A DNA stretch of 46,269 nucleotides from Lachnospiraceae bacterium. GTDB taxonomy: Bacteria; Bacillota; Clostridia; Lachnospirales; Lachnospiraceae. Location: positions 1-46,269 of the forward strand of contig JAIKZQ010000036.1 in assembly GCA_024682075.1 (NCBI GenBank). The letters run 5' to 3'. Within the stretch, counting starts at the first letter, position 1. Each line of letters starts with the position of its first letter. The translations under genes and the position numbers were made by a program. This document shows positions 25,179 through 33,787 of the stretch, piece by piece. The notes beneath the pieces were generated by a model. That model searched no databases, was not told the DNA's origin, and saw nothing but the letters and a program-made list of their open reading frames with translations.

Positions 25179-26204
25179 ATGAACAAAAAGATCAAATCGA
25201 TCATATGTGCCGTGATCATCCTTGCAGCGGCTTGCGTGGTCATGGTGCTCGTCATGAACACTGAGAGTTACAGAACGGGCAGGCTTGGAAAGCAGCTGTC
25301 CGAAAAATACGGAGTCACATTTGATCTTGAACCGGATGAACCTGATCAGGTGCAGTTTTTACGCAGGCATGTTTATATGCTGACTTCCGATGAAGGCATA
25401 CGATCATATGCAGAGTGTGACTGGAAGGGAAGACTGATCTCCGATTCGTATGCACATTACTATTACGCGGATGAAATGGTTCAGAATGTGGAATCCCTGA
25501 TAGGGTCCTGCTTTGATGAATGCTATATTGTAAGGGACTGCATTGAGTATGGTAGCAATCAGAGTTTAAATGAATTTGTCAGCACTGATGACTCGCGCAG
25601 TTTTGAAGCATACTGCGGAAGAGAACCCGAAGTGACTGTCACATACCGTGTTTATGTTGATTACTATGTTTTGACAGAGCAGTTACAGAATGCACTGGAT
25701 TTACTCAGTGAACAGGCTGTAGATTACAGCGTTTATTTTCTGAGGATTTCGCATGAAGCATTAGAAGTCATCCGCGATGCGGGACTGAAATGTTATTATC
25801 CCAATTCCGGTGTGACGGATGTATACATGACGGAATATAAGGAGAATCATCCCTCTTTTTTATTATGGGAGGATTTTGAATCTCTTGTGTATGAGCCTTT
25901 TGACGTGACCGCAGCAGAATTTATTCCCAAATATGACACGGCGGAAATCTGTGAATGCTTCCATGAGAGAAATCGCGAATATTTCATAAATGTGGATAAG
26001 GAGCACACATACGATGAGATAATTTCCGATATCGGATACGGAAACGGATGTCAGGGCTCAGGCATCATCACTTTTATATGGAAGCTTAATGACGGGGAAG
26101 CACACATTGTATTCGACAGTTCGGGTCATATTATCACCATAGCTCTTTCCAATGAAGAAAATGACGGATATGAATGGATCTACGAAAGGTATAATGATGA
26201 CTGA
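25179..26204 (+). CDS. Membrane-anchored extracytoplasmic protein, unknown
   Basis: The protein (341 residues from ATG 25179) has one N-terminal membrane helix (about residues 5-25, IICAVIILAAACVVMVLV) and otherwise a soluble domain rich in acidic and tyrosine residues. I recognise no domain. AAAGGA lies 7 nt before ATG 25179; an earlier ATG at 25170 overlaps that site and is less likely. It starts 12 nt after the MATE gene and overlaps the next methyltransferase by 8 nt, so the three are probably one transcript. Confidence 0.65.
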   Translation: MNKKIKSIICAVIILAAACVVMVLVMNTESYRTGRLGKQLSEKYGVTFDLEPDEPDQVQFLRRHVYMLTSDEGIRSYAECDWKGRLISDSYAHYYYADEMVQNVESLIGSCFDECYIVRDCIEYGSNQSLNEFVSTDDSRSFEAYCGREPEVTVTYRVYVDYYVLTEQLQNALDLLSEQAVDYSVYFLRISHEALEVIRDAGLKCYYPNSGVTDVYMTEYKENHPSFLLWEDFESLVYEPFDVTAAEFIPKYDTAEICECFHERNREYFINVDKEHTYDEIISDIGYGNGCQGSGIITFIWKLNDGEAHIVFDSSGHIITIALSNEENDGYEWIYERYNDD

Positions 26205-26964
26205 GTTTAGAAAAGTATTTGATACCATACCCGAACAGTTTGATAAATACAGACCCAGATACAGCCCGGAACTGTTTACAAACCTGATAGAATATGCGCA
26301 GATTGGTCCCGGCAAATCAGTACTTGAACTCGGACCGGGAACCGGACAGGCGACCGAGCCCATACTGAAGACGGGCTGTGATTATAATGCTATCGAGCTT
26401 GGAGAGAACTTCTATGCGAAGATGAACGAGAAGTTCGGATCGTATGAGAATTTTCACATTGTAAATGATGATTTCATCACTCATAATTTCGGTGACATGA
26501 AGTTCGACATGATCTATTCGGCAGCCACGATACAGTGGATACCGGAGAGAGTGGCATTTCCCAAGACCTTTGACCTGCTTAAGCCCGGCGGGGTTCTTGC
26601 CATGATGCTTCTTAACGGGGATTACAAGACTCCGAATGAAGAGCTTTTCGACAAGATCCAGAAGATATACGGTGAATATTACAAACCGGAGAAGCTGTAT
26701 AAGGACATGAAGGAGCCCTTCGATTATCTGCATGCGATCGACTACGGATATGTGGATTTTGAAAGAAGGGATTTTTACGGAAGAAGAGAATTTAATGCTG
26801 ATGATTACGTGGCATATTGCGGAACACACAGCGATCATCTCGTGATACCGGAACCTTACAAGACTCTGTTTTTTGAAGGCCTAAGGAAAACCGTGCTCGA
26901 GAACGGCAATAAGGTGGTTTTTGTCGATACTTATATCGTGTATCTTTGCAGAAAGCCGCTGTAA
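26197..26964 (+). CDS. Class I SAM-dependent methyltransferase
   Basis: This 255-residue methyltransferase carries motif I VLELGPGTGQATEPILKTG and motif IV-like FDMIYSAATIQWIPE, the pattern of trans-aconitate / small-molecule methyltransferases (Methyltransf_11 type). The start ATG 26197 (or the adjacent ATG 26194) lies 7 nt after GAAAGG and inside the end of the previous gene, suggesting coupled translation. It is followed by the structured region with a terminator at 27034. Confidence 0.83.
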   Translation: MTEFRKVFDTIPEQFDKYRPRYSPELFTNLIEYAQIGPGKSVLELGPGTGQATEPILKTGCDYNAIELGENFYAKMNEKFGSYENFHIVNDDFITHNFGDMKFDMIYSAATIQWIPERVAFPKTFDLLKPGGVLAMMLLNGDYKTPNEELFDKIQKIYGEYYKPEKLYKDMKEPFDYLHAIDYGYVDFERRDFYGRREFNADDYVAYCGTHSDHLVIPEPYKTLFFEGLRKTVLENGNKVVFVDTYIVYLCRKPL

Positions 26965-27014
26965 TGAAATTGGCAGTTATGCACCGTTTAGACGATGAAG
27001 CCACGTGGGTCTGA
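26964..27014 (+). CDS. Possible 16-codon mini frame (low support)
   Basis: ATG 26964 overlaps the methyltransferase stop codon (TAATG). The frame reads MKLAVMHRLDDEATWV and ends at TGA 27012-27014, inside the GGTCTG stem of the following structure. No ribosome binding site is obvious, though reinitiation after the overlapping stop is possible. I record it because its end overlaps a set of competing RNA pairings ahead of a terminator. Confidence 0.2.
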   Translation: MKLAVMHRLDDEATWV

Positions 27015-27033
27015 CAGACCAATATGTAAATCA

Positions 27034-27059
27034 GGGCCGGCCGTCTGTCGGCCCTTTTT
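27034..27059 (+). terminator. Intrinsic terminator
   Basis: GGGCCG (27034-27039) pairs with CGGCCC (27049-27054) and is followed by TTTTT. An upstream palindrome GGTCTG A CAGACC (27008-27020) could sequester GACAGAC, which otherwise can pair over 7 bp with GTCTGTC (27043-27049) in the terminator loop. The terminator separates the MATE-methyltransferase group from the acetyltransferase at 27078. Confidence 0.8.
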
Positions 27060-27077
27060 CATAAGAAAGGGAAGATC

Positions 27078-27602
27078 ATGATCGGATTACGTCATTATAA
27101 AAGCTGTGATGCGGAAAAGATCGCCGGCTGGGTTGCGGACAAGGATGTATTCTTAAAGTGGGGAGGAACTCTGTTTGGTGATTTCCCGATATCCGCGGAA
27201 AGAATAAATGAAAAATACGGATCCGAAAACGGAGGATGCACGGAGCCCGATAACTTTTACCCCTGGACAGCATTCGATGATGAAAAGGGAGTCGTAGGAC
27301 ATTTCATCATGAGATATCTGCACGGGGACAGAAAAGTCCTCAGATTCGGATGGGTAGTCGTCGATACATCGCTTCGCGGAAAAGGATATGGTGCGCAGAT
27401 GCTCAGTGCGGGTCTTAAGTATGCATTTGAGATACTTGGAGCAAGTGTGGTCACCATCGGAGTGTATGAGAATAACGAGCCGGCTCATAACTGCTACAGA
27501 AAGATCGGATTTACGGATAAGGAGCTGGTCGTCAAAGAACCTTTCAATGTTATTGAGATGGAAATGACAAAGGATGCATATTTGGAAAGTATTCGCGAAT
27601 GA
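27078..27602 (+). CDS. GNAT acetyltransferase, RimJ/RimL-like
   Basis: The 174-residue protein shows a complete GNAT domain: LRFGWVVVDTSLRGKGYGAQML (acetyl-CoA loop RGKGYG, 100-105), then VTIGVYENNEPAHNCYRKIGF. It resembles RimJ/RimL-type enzymes acting on protein N-termini or small amines. AAAGGGAAG precedes the ATG. It is preceded by a terminator and followed by a -10-like TATAAT at 27619, so it may be a single-gene transcript or lie downstream of readthrough. Confidence 0.8.
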   Translation: MIGLRHYKSCDAEKIAGWVADKDVFLKWGGTLFGDFPISAERINEKYGSENGGCTEPDNFYPWTAFDDEKGVVGHFIMRYLHGDRKVLRFGWVVVDTSLRGKGYGAQMLSAGLKYAFEILGASVVTIGVYENNEPAHNCYRKIGFTDKELVVKEPFNVIEMEMTKDAYLESIRE

Positions 27603-27618
27603 TCATCGCAGAAAAGTG

Positions 27619-27624
27619 TATAAT
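27619..27624 (+). promoter_or_regulatory. -10 element (TATAAT) upstream of the GH67 gene
   Basis: A perfect TATAAT lies 39 nt before the GH67 start codon. No convincing -35 is present 16-18 nt upstream, so an activator may be needed. An imperfect repeat TTGC/GCAA follows just downstream near 27635 and could be an operator, but this is weak. Confidence 0.4.
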
Positions 27625-27662
27625 AAGAAAGGTGTTGCTAATCGGCAAGAGGGAGGCCAATT

Positions 27663-29663
27663 ATGAAAAATTATGCTGAGTTATGGATCGGATATGGGGA
27701 AAGGCAGACAGGCAGAGATTGCATAAATCTCAGAAAGTTTTATCTGTCCGGAGCCGGGGAGTCCGATAAGATAGTGAAAAATGCTGTCCGTGAACTGAAG
27801 ACCGGACTTAAGGCAATGCTGGATATCGATCCCGGGATAGTATTCGGATCATGCGCGGAAACCGCACCGGTTAATAACGGCAGGGATATTCAGGACAGGG
27901 AAGAATACACGGTTTCACTTTGTGATGACGGAATGGCGATCGATGCAAAGAGCGGAGCGGGAATTCTTTACGGAGTATTCGATGTTCTCCGCAGCGTGTC
28001 ATGCGAAAAAGACATTAAGGAGGCATATGCTTCAGGCAAAACAGTGCGTCCTTCCAATCCCTTAAGAATGCTGAATCACTGGGATAATATGGACGGAAGC
28101 ATCGAGAGGGGATATTCGGGAGAATCCTTCTTCTATGTAAATGACGAGATAGTCATAGACGAACGCACCGTGGACTATGCAAGGATGATCGCTTCTGTCG
28201 GGATCAATGCAGTGGTCATCAATAACGTTAATGTAAAGCAGGCTGCATCCTACATGATTACCGACAGGTATTTCGATAAGCTCTCTGAGCTCGGAGAGAT
28301 CTTCGCAGGATACGGGATCAGGCTGTTCCTGAGTCTAAACTATGCCTCGACCATTGAGATAGGAGGACTCGACAGTGCGGATCCTCTTGATGAAAAGGTG
28401 ATCGCATGGTGGAAGACCAAGATGGCCGAAGTATTTGAGAGAATTCCGACACTCGGAGGATTCCTTGTAAAGGCTGATTCGGAAGGACGTCCCGGTCCCT
28501 TTACTTACGGAAGAACTCAGGCAGATGGTGCCAATATGCTTGCCGATATCGCAAAAGAGTATAATGCGATAATCATCTGGAGATGCTTTGTATATAACTG
28601 TAAGCAGGACTGGCGTGACAGAAAGACCGACAGGGCAAGAGCGGGATATGACAACTTCATGCCCATGGACGGAGATTATCATGATAATGTCATCCTTCAG
28701 ATCAAGAACGGACCGATGGACTTCCAGATAAGAGAGCCCATCTCACCTCTTCTCGGCGGGCTTAAGAAGACCAATCAGATGCTCGAGGTTCAGATCGCAC
28801 AGGAATATACCGGTCATCAGATTGATGTGTGTTACCTTATCCCCGAGTTCAAGGAGATCCTCGGATTCAAGACCTATTGCAGTGATGACAAGGATACGGT
28901 TGCCGACATCATCAGCGGTGATACATTCGAGAGCAGATATTCGGGAATCGCTGCTGTTACCAATACGGGAAATGATTTCAACTGGACGGGCAACTATCTT
29001 GCGGGAGCGAATCTTTTCGGATTCGGAAGACTTGCTTTCGATACCGATCTTTCATCCGAAGAGATCGCGGAGGAATTCGTAAGAATGACTATCTCACAGG
29101 ATGAGGCAGTGGTCAGGACGATAGTTGATATACTTCTTCCTTCAAGAGAGATCTACGAAAGATATACCAGCCCCTTGGGAATAGGCTGGATGGTTACGCC
29201 CGCAACTCATTACGGATGTTCTGTCGACGGATATGAGTATGACAGATGGGGAACCTATCACAGGGCAGATCATCTCGGAATAGGAGTCGACAGGACAGAT
29301 AAGGGAACGGGATATGCGCTTCTTTATAACGAACCAAATGCATCGGTCTATAACGATCCCGATAAGTGTCCGGATGAGCTGGTGCTGTTCTTCCATCACC
29401 TTCCCTATACACATAAGCTTCACAGCGGCAAGACCGTGATCCAGCATATCTATGACACTCATTTTGAAGGATATGAAGAAGCACAGCAGCTGGCAGAGAA
29501 GTGGAAGTCGTTAAAGGGTAAAGTCTCCGATGAGATATTCGAAAACGTCAGTGAGAGATTCGAAAGACAGCTGTCTAATGCAAGAGAATGGTGCGATCAG
29601 GTGAATTCCTATTTCTTCAGAAAGAGCGGAATCCCCGATGAGAAGGGAAGACAGATCTACTGA
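27663..29663 (+). CDS. aguA: GH67 alpha-glucuronidase
   Basis: The 666-residue protein matches GH67: an N-terminal ILYGVFDVLR region, then LRMLNHWDNMDGSIERGYSG, the family signature. Likely catalytic acids are Glu274 (KADSEGRPGP), Asp353 (KNGPMDFQIREP) and Glu381 (QEYTG), by analogy with characterised GH67 enzymes. It removes 4-O-methylglucuronic acid from the ends of imported aldouronic acids during xylan use. There is no signal peptide, so it is cytoplasmic. GGGAGG precedes the start. The next gene encodes a metal transporter, not a xylan enzyme, so this is a stand-alone catabolic gene. Confidence 0.93.
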   Translation: MKNYAELWIGYGERQTGRDCINLRKFYLSGAGESDKIVKNAVRELKTGLKAMLDIDPGIVFGSCAETAPVNNGRDIQDREEYTVSLCDDGMAIDAKSGAGILYGVFDVLRSVSCEKDIKEAYASGKTVRPSNPLRMLNHWDNMDGSIERGYSGESFFYVNDEIVIDERTVDYARMIASVGINAVVINNVNVKQAASYMITDRYFDKLSELGEIFAGYGIRLFLSLNYASTIEIGGLDSADPLDEKVIAWWKTKMAEVFERIPTLGGFLVKADSEGRPGPFTYGRTQADGANMLADIAKEYNAIIIWRCFVYNCKQDWRDRKTDRARAGYDNFMPMDGDYHDNVILQIKNGPMDFQIREPISPLLGGLKKTNQMLEVQIAQEYTGHQIDVCYLIPEFKEILGFKTYCSDDKDTVADIISGDTFESRYSGIAAVTNTGNDFNWTGNYLAGANLFGFGRLAFDTDLSSEEIAEEFVRMTISQDEAVVRTIVDILLPSREIYERYTSPLGIGWMVTPATHYGCSVDGYEYDRWGTYHRADHLGIGVDRTDKGTGYALLYNEPNASVYNDPDKCPDELVLFFHHLPYTHKLHSGKTVIQHIYDTHFEGYEEAQQLAEKWKSLKGKVSDEIFENVSERFERQLSNAREWCDQVNSYFFRKSGIPDEKGRQIY

Positions 29664-29706
29664 TCCGATAATTACGGTAATGAGTTTATAGAATAAGGGT
29701 TCAACG

Positions 29707-30822
29707 ATGAACGGTGAAAAAGAACGTAAAAAGTTAATAGTTCGGACGAGTGTCATAGGGATCGTGACCAATATCCTTCTGGTCATATTCAAGATGATAG
29801 TTGGTGTTTTATCCAACTCGATCGCAGTGATCCTGGATGCAGTCAACAATCTTTCGGATGCACTTTCATCGGTTATCACGATCGTAGGAGCAGTTCTTGC
29901 CGGGAAAGCTCCTGACAAAAAACATCCCCTGGGATACGGGAGGATCGAGTATCTTACTTCGATGCTTGTCGCAGCGCTGGTCCTGTATGCCGGCATCACC
30001 TCGTTTGTGGAATCGATCAAAAAGATCATCCATCCTGAAACTCCCGATTATTCGGTTGTTTCTATAGTAATAATATCCGTTGCGGTCTTTGTGAAAGTAT
30101 TCCTTGGAACTTTCGTTAAAAAACAGGGAAACAAAGTAAATTCCGGAGCTCTTGCTGCATCCGGATCGGATGCTCTGTTTGACGCAGTCCTGTCCTCATC
30201 GGTTCTGCTTTCAGCTCTTGTGTTCATGATCTTCCATATTTCTCTTGAAAGTTATGTCGGCCTGATCATTGCGGGATTTATCGTAAAAGCCGGCGTGGAG
30301 ATGTTCATAGAAACCCTGAATGATATACTCGGACAGCGCGCTGACAAGGAGCTGGTTCAGAAGGTTAAGGGCCTCATAAGAGAAGAGGATGGCGTCCGCG
30401 GCGCATACGATCTTATAATCAATGATTACGGACCGAACAAGAAGATAGCATCCGTACATATGGAACTTCCCGATACCATGACAGTTGCAGAGGTGGACAA
30501 TCTTACAAGACGTCTTGAAGAGAAAGTGTACCGAGAGACTGCAGTAATACTTACAGGTGTCGGAGTTTATTCATACAACACACAAAATGATGAAGCGTCG
30601 GCGATAAGGGATAATGTCCAGAAGATCGTGTTGTCGCATGATTTTGCAATACAGATGCACGGCTTTTATCTTGATCAGATAAAGAAGACCATGCGTTTTG
30701 ATGCGGTCATCAATTTCGGAGAGATACCTTCAAAGGCGGTTGAGATCCTTATCAAAGCGGTAAATGAAGAGTACCCGGATTACACCGTTACAATCTCACC
30801 GGATGTAGACGTATCCGATTAA
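29707..30822 (+). CDS. Cation diffusion facilitator (CDF) metal transporter
   Basis: The 371-residue protein has the six-helix CDF core (DAVNNLSDALSSVITIVGAVLAG, with the metal-binding D/N positions LDAVNNLSDA). The loop KAPDKKHPLGYGRIEYLTSM (HxxGYxR-like motif) follows, then a C-terminal cytoplasmic alpha-beta domain (about 210-300) and a further extension to 371. It exports divalent metals such as Zn or Mn against protons. The position 44 nt after aguA suggests possible co-transcription, though function does not require it. Confidence 0.88.
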   Translation: MNGEKERKKLIVRTSVIGIVTNILLVIFKMIVGVLSNSIAVILDAVNNLSDALSSVITIVGAVLAGKAPDKKHPLGYGRIEYLTSMLVAALVLYAGITSFVESIKKIIHPETPDYSVVSIVIISVAVFVKVFLGTFVKKQGNKVNSGALAASGSDALFDAVLSSSVLLSALVFMIFHISLESYVGLIIAGFIVKAGVEMFIETLNDILGQRADKELVQKVKGLIREEDGVRGAYDLIINDYGPNKKIASVHMELPDTMTVAEVDNLTRRLEEKVYRETAVILTGVGVYSYNTQNDEASAIRDNVQKIVLSHDFAIQMHGFYLDQIKKTMRFDAVINFGEIPSKAVEILIKAVNEEYPDYTVTISPDVDVSD

Positions 30823-30884
30823 GGAATGTAAATGCAGGAGTGTATGCCGGTCAGATCTTTGCATACGGCAGTAAGAATTTTTTG

Positions 30885-30913
30885 TTGACACGAAAATAAA
30901 TATCTGATAAATG
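30885..30913 (+). promoter_or_regulatory. Candidate sigma-A promoter for leader-rsgA-ABC-F unit
   Basis: A perfect TTGACA (30885-30890) is followed after 17 nt by TAAATG (30908-30913). A start site near 30920 gives a leader of about 240 nt before rsgA. It lies in the 334-nt gene-poor stretch that also holds a leader frame and a terminator. Confidence 0.65.
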
Positions 30914-30958
30914 TATATCAGTGTTAAGAAATATCAAAGAAAGCGAGGTAATCATAAG

Positions 30959-31024
30959 ATGTGTGCAATTGTAAAAAAGTTTGCAGCTGAATATTGTATG
31001 AAGACCTCGGTTTATAATCATTGA
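30959..31024 (+). CDS. Leader peptide frame, 21 codons
   Basis: The ATG has GAGG (30945-30948) 10 nt upstream and a promoter 46 nt upstream. The product starts MCAIVKKFAAEYCMK and ends SVYNH. It has no domain and its only evident role is positional: a ribosome reaching the stop at 31022-31024 would cover segment 2 and allow the terminator, while one stalled early would free it. It contains a Lys-Lys and a Phe near codons 6-8 where stalling could occur. It could also be a gene remnant, but the fit of pairings to its codons argues for regulation. Confidence 0.55.
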   Translation: MCAIVKKFAAEYCMKTSVYNH

Positions 31025-31051
31025 TCATAAAAGAATTCCTAAAAGATCAGT

Positions 31052-31082
31052 AACCGTGGCTTTGCAGTCACGGTTTTCTTTT
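31052..31082 (+). terminator. Intrinsic terminator in the leader of rsgA
   Basis: AACCGTG (31052-31058) and CACGGTT (31069-31075) form a 7-bp stem, extended by a G-T and a C-G pair to a 6-nt loop. TTTTCTTTT follows. It lies 28 nt after the leader stop codon and 75 nt before the rsgA start. Confidence 0.8.
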
Positions 31083-31156
31083 GCCCGAAGGGCGGTCTGC
31101 CGATGTCTCCATGCAGTATGTTGTAGAAGATGAATGTTTAAAATGGAGATACCGGG

Positions 31157-32164
31157 TTGAATAGCATAAATACAAATAAAACAGATAATTACAAAGAATG
31201 TACCGGGCGCATTGCTTCGGTGCAGAGAAACAGTTATATCGTAAGATACGAGGGAAAGGATATCCCTGCAAAGTTAAAAGGCTGCTTTTATGAAGCCGGA
31301 TCGGAATCGTTCCCCATTGTCGGTGACTATGTGATATTTGAAATGAATCCATGTGGCGATTCGATGATAAAGTCCGTATGTGAAAGGAAGACCCTTCTGC
31401 AGAGACCGGATCAGGCCAAGACCGCAGTGATGCAGTATATGGTCGCAAATGCGGACTATGTGTTCATTGTCACATCACTTAACGATGACTATAGCTATAA
31501 CAGGATTGCAAGATATGCAAGCATTGCAATACAAGGAGGAGCGGTTCCTGTTGCGATACTGACCAAGTCAGATCTGTGCAGCAATGTGGGGAGATACATC
31601 CGCGAGGTTGAGAGCATATCCGATAAGATAAGAGTGCATGCCATATCGGCAATCTACGGGATCGGACTTGATGAACTTCAGGATTATTTTACCCCCGGCA
31701 CGACCATATGCCTTATGGGTTCTTCAGGTGCAGGAAAGTCTACGCTGATCAATTCGATCGCAGGTGAAGAGATAATGAAGACATCCGCCATAAGGGAGGA
31801 TGATTCCAAAGGAAGACACACGACCACATACAGGCAGCTCATTGAACTGAAGAATGGTGTGTACGTCATTGATACTCCGGGAATGAGGGAGATCGGAATG
31901 GCAGAAACGCAGGACGGAATAGATGAAACTTTCTCGGATATCGCAGAACTTGAGAAATGCTGCAGGTTCAGTAACTGCAGGCATGATACCGAACCGGGAT
32001 GTGCGATAAAGGCTGCGATCGAAAGCGGTGAGTTGTCGGAAGAAAGATATATCCTGTATAAAAGTCTCGGAGCAGAGAATACGCGCAACTATGCTCTGAA
32101 AAAAGAGATATCGAAATGGTCAAAAGCCCGCAAGAAATTTAATGACAAGAATGATCTTTATTGA
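31157..32164 (+). CDS. rsgA: RsgA/YloQ-type circularly permuted GTPase
   Basis: The 335-residue GTPase has an N-terminal OB-like region and the permuted order G4 TKSD (136-139), G1 GSSGAGKST (188-196), G3 DTPG (239-242). A C-terminal zinc-binding knuckle has Cys269, Cys274, His276 and Cys282. RsgA matures or recycles the 30S subunit and responds to (p)ppGpp. The start is TTG 31157 with GGAG 8 nt upstream. The setting, behind an attenuator and before an ABC-F gene, differs from the housekeeping rsgA context (prkC or ribosomal-maturation genes), so this may be a second, specialised copy. Confidence 0.87.
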   Translation: MNSINTNKTDNYKECTGRIASVQRNSYIVRYEGKDIPAKLKGCFYEAGSESFPIVGDYVIFEMNPCGDSMIKSVCERKTLLQRPDQAKTAVMQYMVANADYVFIVTSLNDDYSYNRIARYASIAIQGGAVPVAILTKSDLCSNVGRYIREVESISDKIRVHAISAIYGIGLDELQDYFTPGTTICLMGSSGAGKSTLINSIAGEEIMKTSAIREDDSKGRHTTTYRQLIELKNGVYVIDTPGMREIGMAETQDGIDETFSDIAELEKCCRFSNCRHDTEPGCAIKAAIESGELSEERYILYKSLGAENTRNYALKKEISKWSKARKKFNDKNDLY

Positions 32165-32220
32165 TCATGTTATAAACCCTGCATGGTAAAAACCATGGCA
32201 ATCGAAAGGGGGTGACGCTT

Positions 32221-33774
32221 ATGTTTCAGATAAGAAATGTAACACTTATACATAAAAAGGATCTCAGAACTATCCTGGAAGATTTTTCGCTTGTGCTCAA
32301 TAAGGGTGACAGGGCGGTGATGATAGGAGAAGAAGGCAACGGAAAATCCACTCTGATGAAGTGGATATATGATCCGGAACTAATTAACGATTACATCGAG
32401 TATACCGGTGAGAAGATGACAAAGGGAGAGAGGATCTCATATCTTCCCCAGGAATTATCCGAAGAGGATAAAGGAAAAGAGGTATATGTTTTTTTCTCGG
32501 AGAGTCCGTTTTTCTATGATCTTAATCCGGGAGACCTTGCGAAGATGGCAGGGAATTTCGGAGTAGAGAAGGAATTCTTCTATCGTGATCAGAAGATGGG
32601 CACACTCTCTGGAGGTGAGCGCGTCAAGGCACAGATGATGCGAATTCTTATGGAGAGCCCTACGATACTGCTTCTGGATGAACCTTCGAATGACATTGAT
32701 ATTGATACGCTTGAACTTATGGAGAAGATCATCAATGAATTCGATGGAGCGGTATTATTCATCTCTCATGATGAGATACTGATAGAGCACACTGCAAACC
32801 GTGTCATACACTTCGAGCAGATACGAAGAAAGACCAAATGCCGCCATACCGTGGCCAATATCCCATACAGGCAGTACGTGGATGAACGTCTTCATAACTT
32901 TGAAAAGCAGGAACAGATCGCACTTGAGGAACGCCGGGAAAAGAAGATCCGCGACGAGAAGATAAGACGGATGGAACAGAGCGTCGGAAGCAGGCTTGAT
33001 AACATCTCTCATGCGGACCGGGATGCCATAGGCAGACTTCTGAAAAAGAAAATGAAGAATGTCAAGGCTATGGAAAGACGCTTTGAACGTGAAGATGCCG
33101 AAATGACGGAGATGCCCGAACAGGAGGAAGCGATCTTTTTCAAACTCGGAGATAAGAGCAGTTCGATACCTTCCGGAAAATGGGTGATCGAATATGAACT
33201 GCCGGAGCTGCTTACCGCTGACAGGAGCAGGATCCTGGCAAGAGATATAGAGCTGAAGATCAGGGGATCACAGAAGGTTGCGATAGTCGGCACAAACGGC
33301 TGCGGAAAAACCACTCTTCTTGAAAAGATCGCAGATGAGCTGTTGAACAGGCAGGATATCAGGGCAGTTTATATGCCGCAGAATTATGAGCAAATGCTCG
33401 ATATGGTAAAAACTCCTGTTGAATATCTGGACAGAAGCGGAGATAAAGAAGAGCGTACAAGAATAAGAACCTATCTGGGTGCTCTAAAGTTTACCGCAGA
33501 TGAAATGGATCATCCGATACGTGAGCTTTCCGGAGGACAGAAGGCCAAAGTGTTGCTGCTCGGTTTAAGTCTTTCGGGTGCAAATGTCCTGATCCTTGAT
33601 GAGCCGACAAGGAATTATTCTCCTTTATCGGGTCCCGTGATAAGACGCATGCTCAGGGAATTTCCGGGTGCAATAATCAGCGTATCCCATGACAGAATGT
33701 TCCTGAGTGAGGTCTGTGACGTGGTCTGCAGACTTACGGATACCGGGCTTGAGAAGTGCGAGATCACCGAATAA
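32221..33774 (+). CDS. ABC-F family ribosome-associated ATPase (resistance-type candidate)
   Basis: The 517-residue protein has two ABC domains: Walker A GEEGNGKST (36-44), LSGGE (129-133), LLLDEPSND (151-158), then second Walker A GTNGCGKTT (357-365), LSGGQ and LILDEPTRN. Between them lies a charged linker (about 200-320), the PtIM that reaches the ribosomal A/P region in target-protection members. The absence of membrane segments marks it as ABC-F. ATG 32221 follows AAAGGGGGTG; a GTG at 32212 is less likely. It is 56 nt after rsgA with a CATGGT/ACCATG hairpin between them. Resistance spectrum cannot be told. Confidence 0.85.
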   Translation: MFQIRNVTLIHKKDLRTILEDFSLVLNKGDRAVMIGEEGNGKSTLMKWIYDPELINDYIEYTGEKMTKGERISYLPQELSEEDKGKEVYVFFSESPFFYDLNPGDLAKMAGNFGVEKEFFYRDQKMGTLSGGERVKAQMMRILMESPTILLLDEPSNDIDIDTLELMEKIINEFDGAVLFISHDEILIEHTANRVIHFEQIRRKTKCRHTVANIPYRQYVDERLHNFEKQEQIALEERREKKIRDEKIRRMEQSVGSRLDNISHADRDAIGRLLKKKMKNVKAMERRFEREDAEMTEMPEQEEAIFFKLGDKSSSIPSGKWVIEYELPELLTADRSRILARDIELKIRGSQKVAIVGTNGCGKTTLLEKIADELLNRQDIRAVYMPQNYEQMLDMVKTPVEYLDRSGDKEERTRIRTYLGALKFTADEMDHPIRELSGGQKAKVLLLGLSLSGANVLILDEPTRNYSPLSGPVIRRMLREFPGAIISVSHDRMFLSEVCDVVCRLTDTGLEKCEITE

Positions 33775-33787
33775 ATCTGATATAATT

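Larger units (their letters stand above)
30944..31082 (+). promoter_or_regulatory. Four-segment attenuator-like leader RNA
   Basis: Segment 1 CGAGGT (30944-30949, containing the leader ribosome binding site) is complementary to segment 2 ACCTCG (31004-31009). Segment 2, read as CCTCGGTT (31005-31012), also pairs with segment 3 AACCGTGG (31052-31059) with one mismatch. Segment 3 pairs with segment 4 CACGGTT (31069-31075) as terminator stem. The 1:2 plus 3:4 fold gives termination, and 2:3 gives antitermination. Segment 2 lies in codons 16-18 of the leader frame. Confidence 0.6.
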
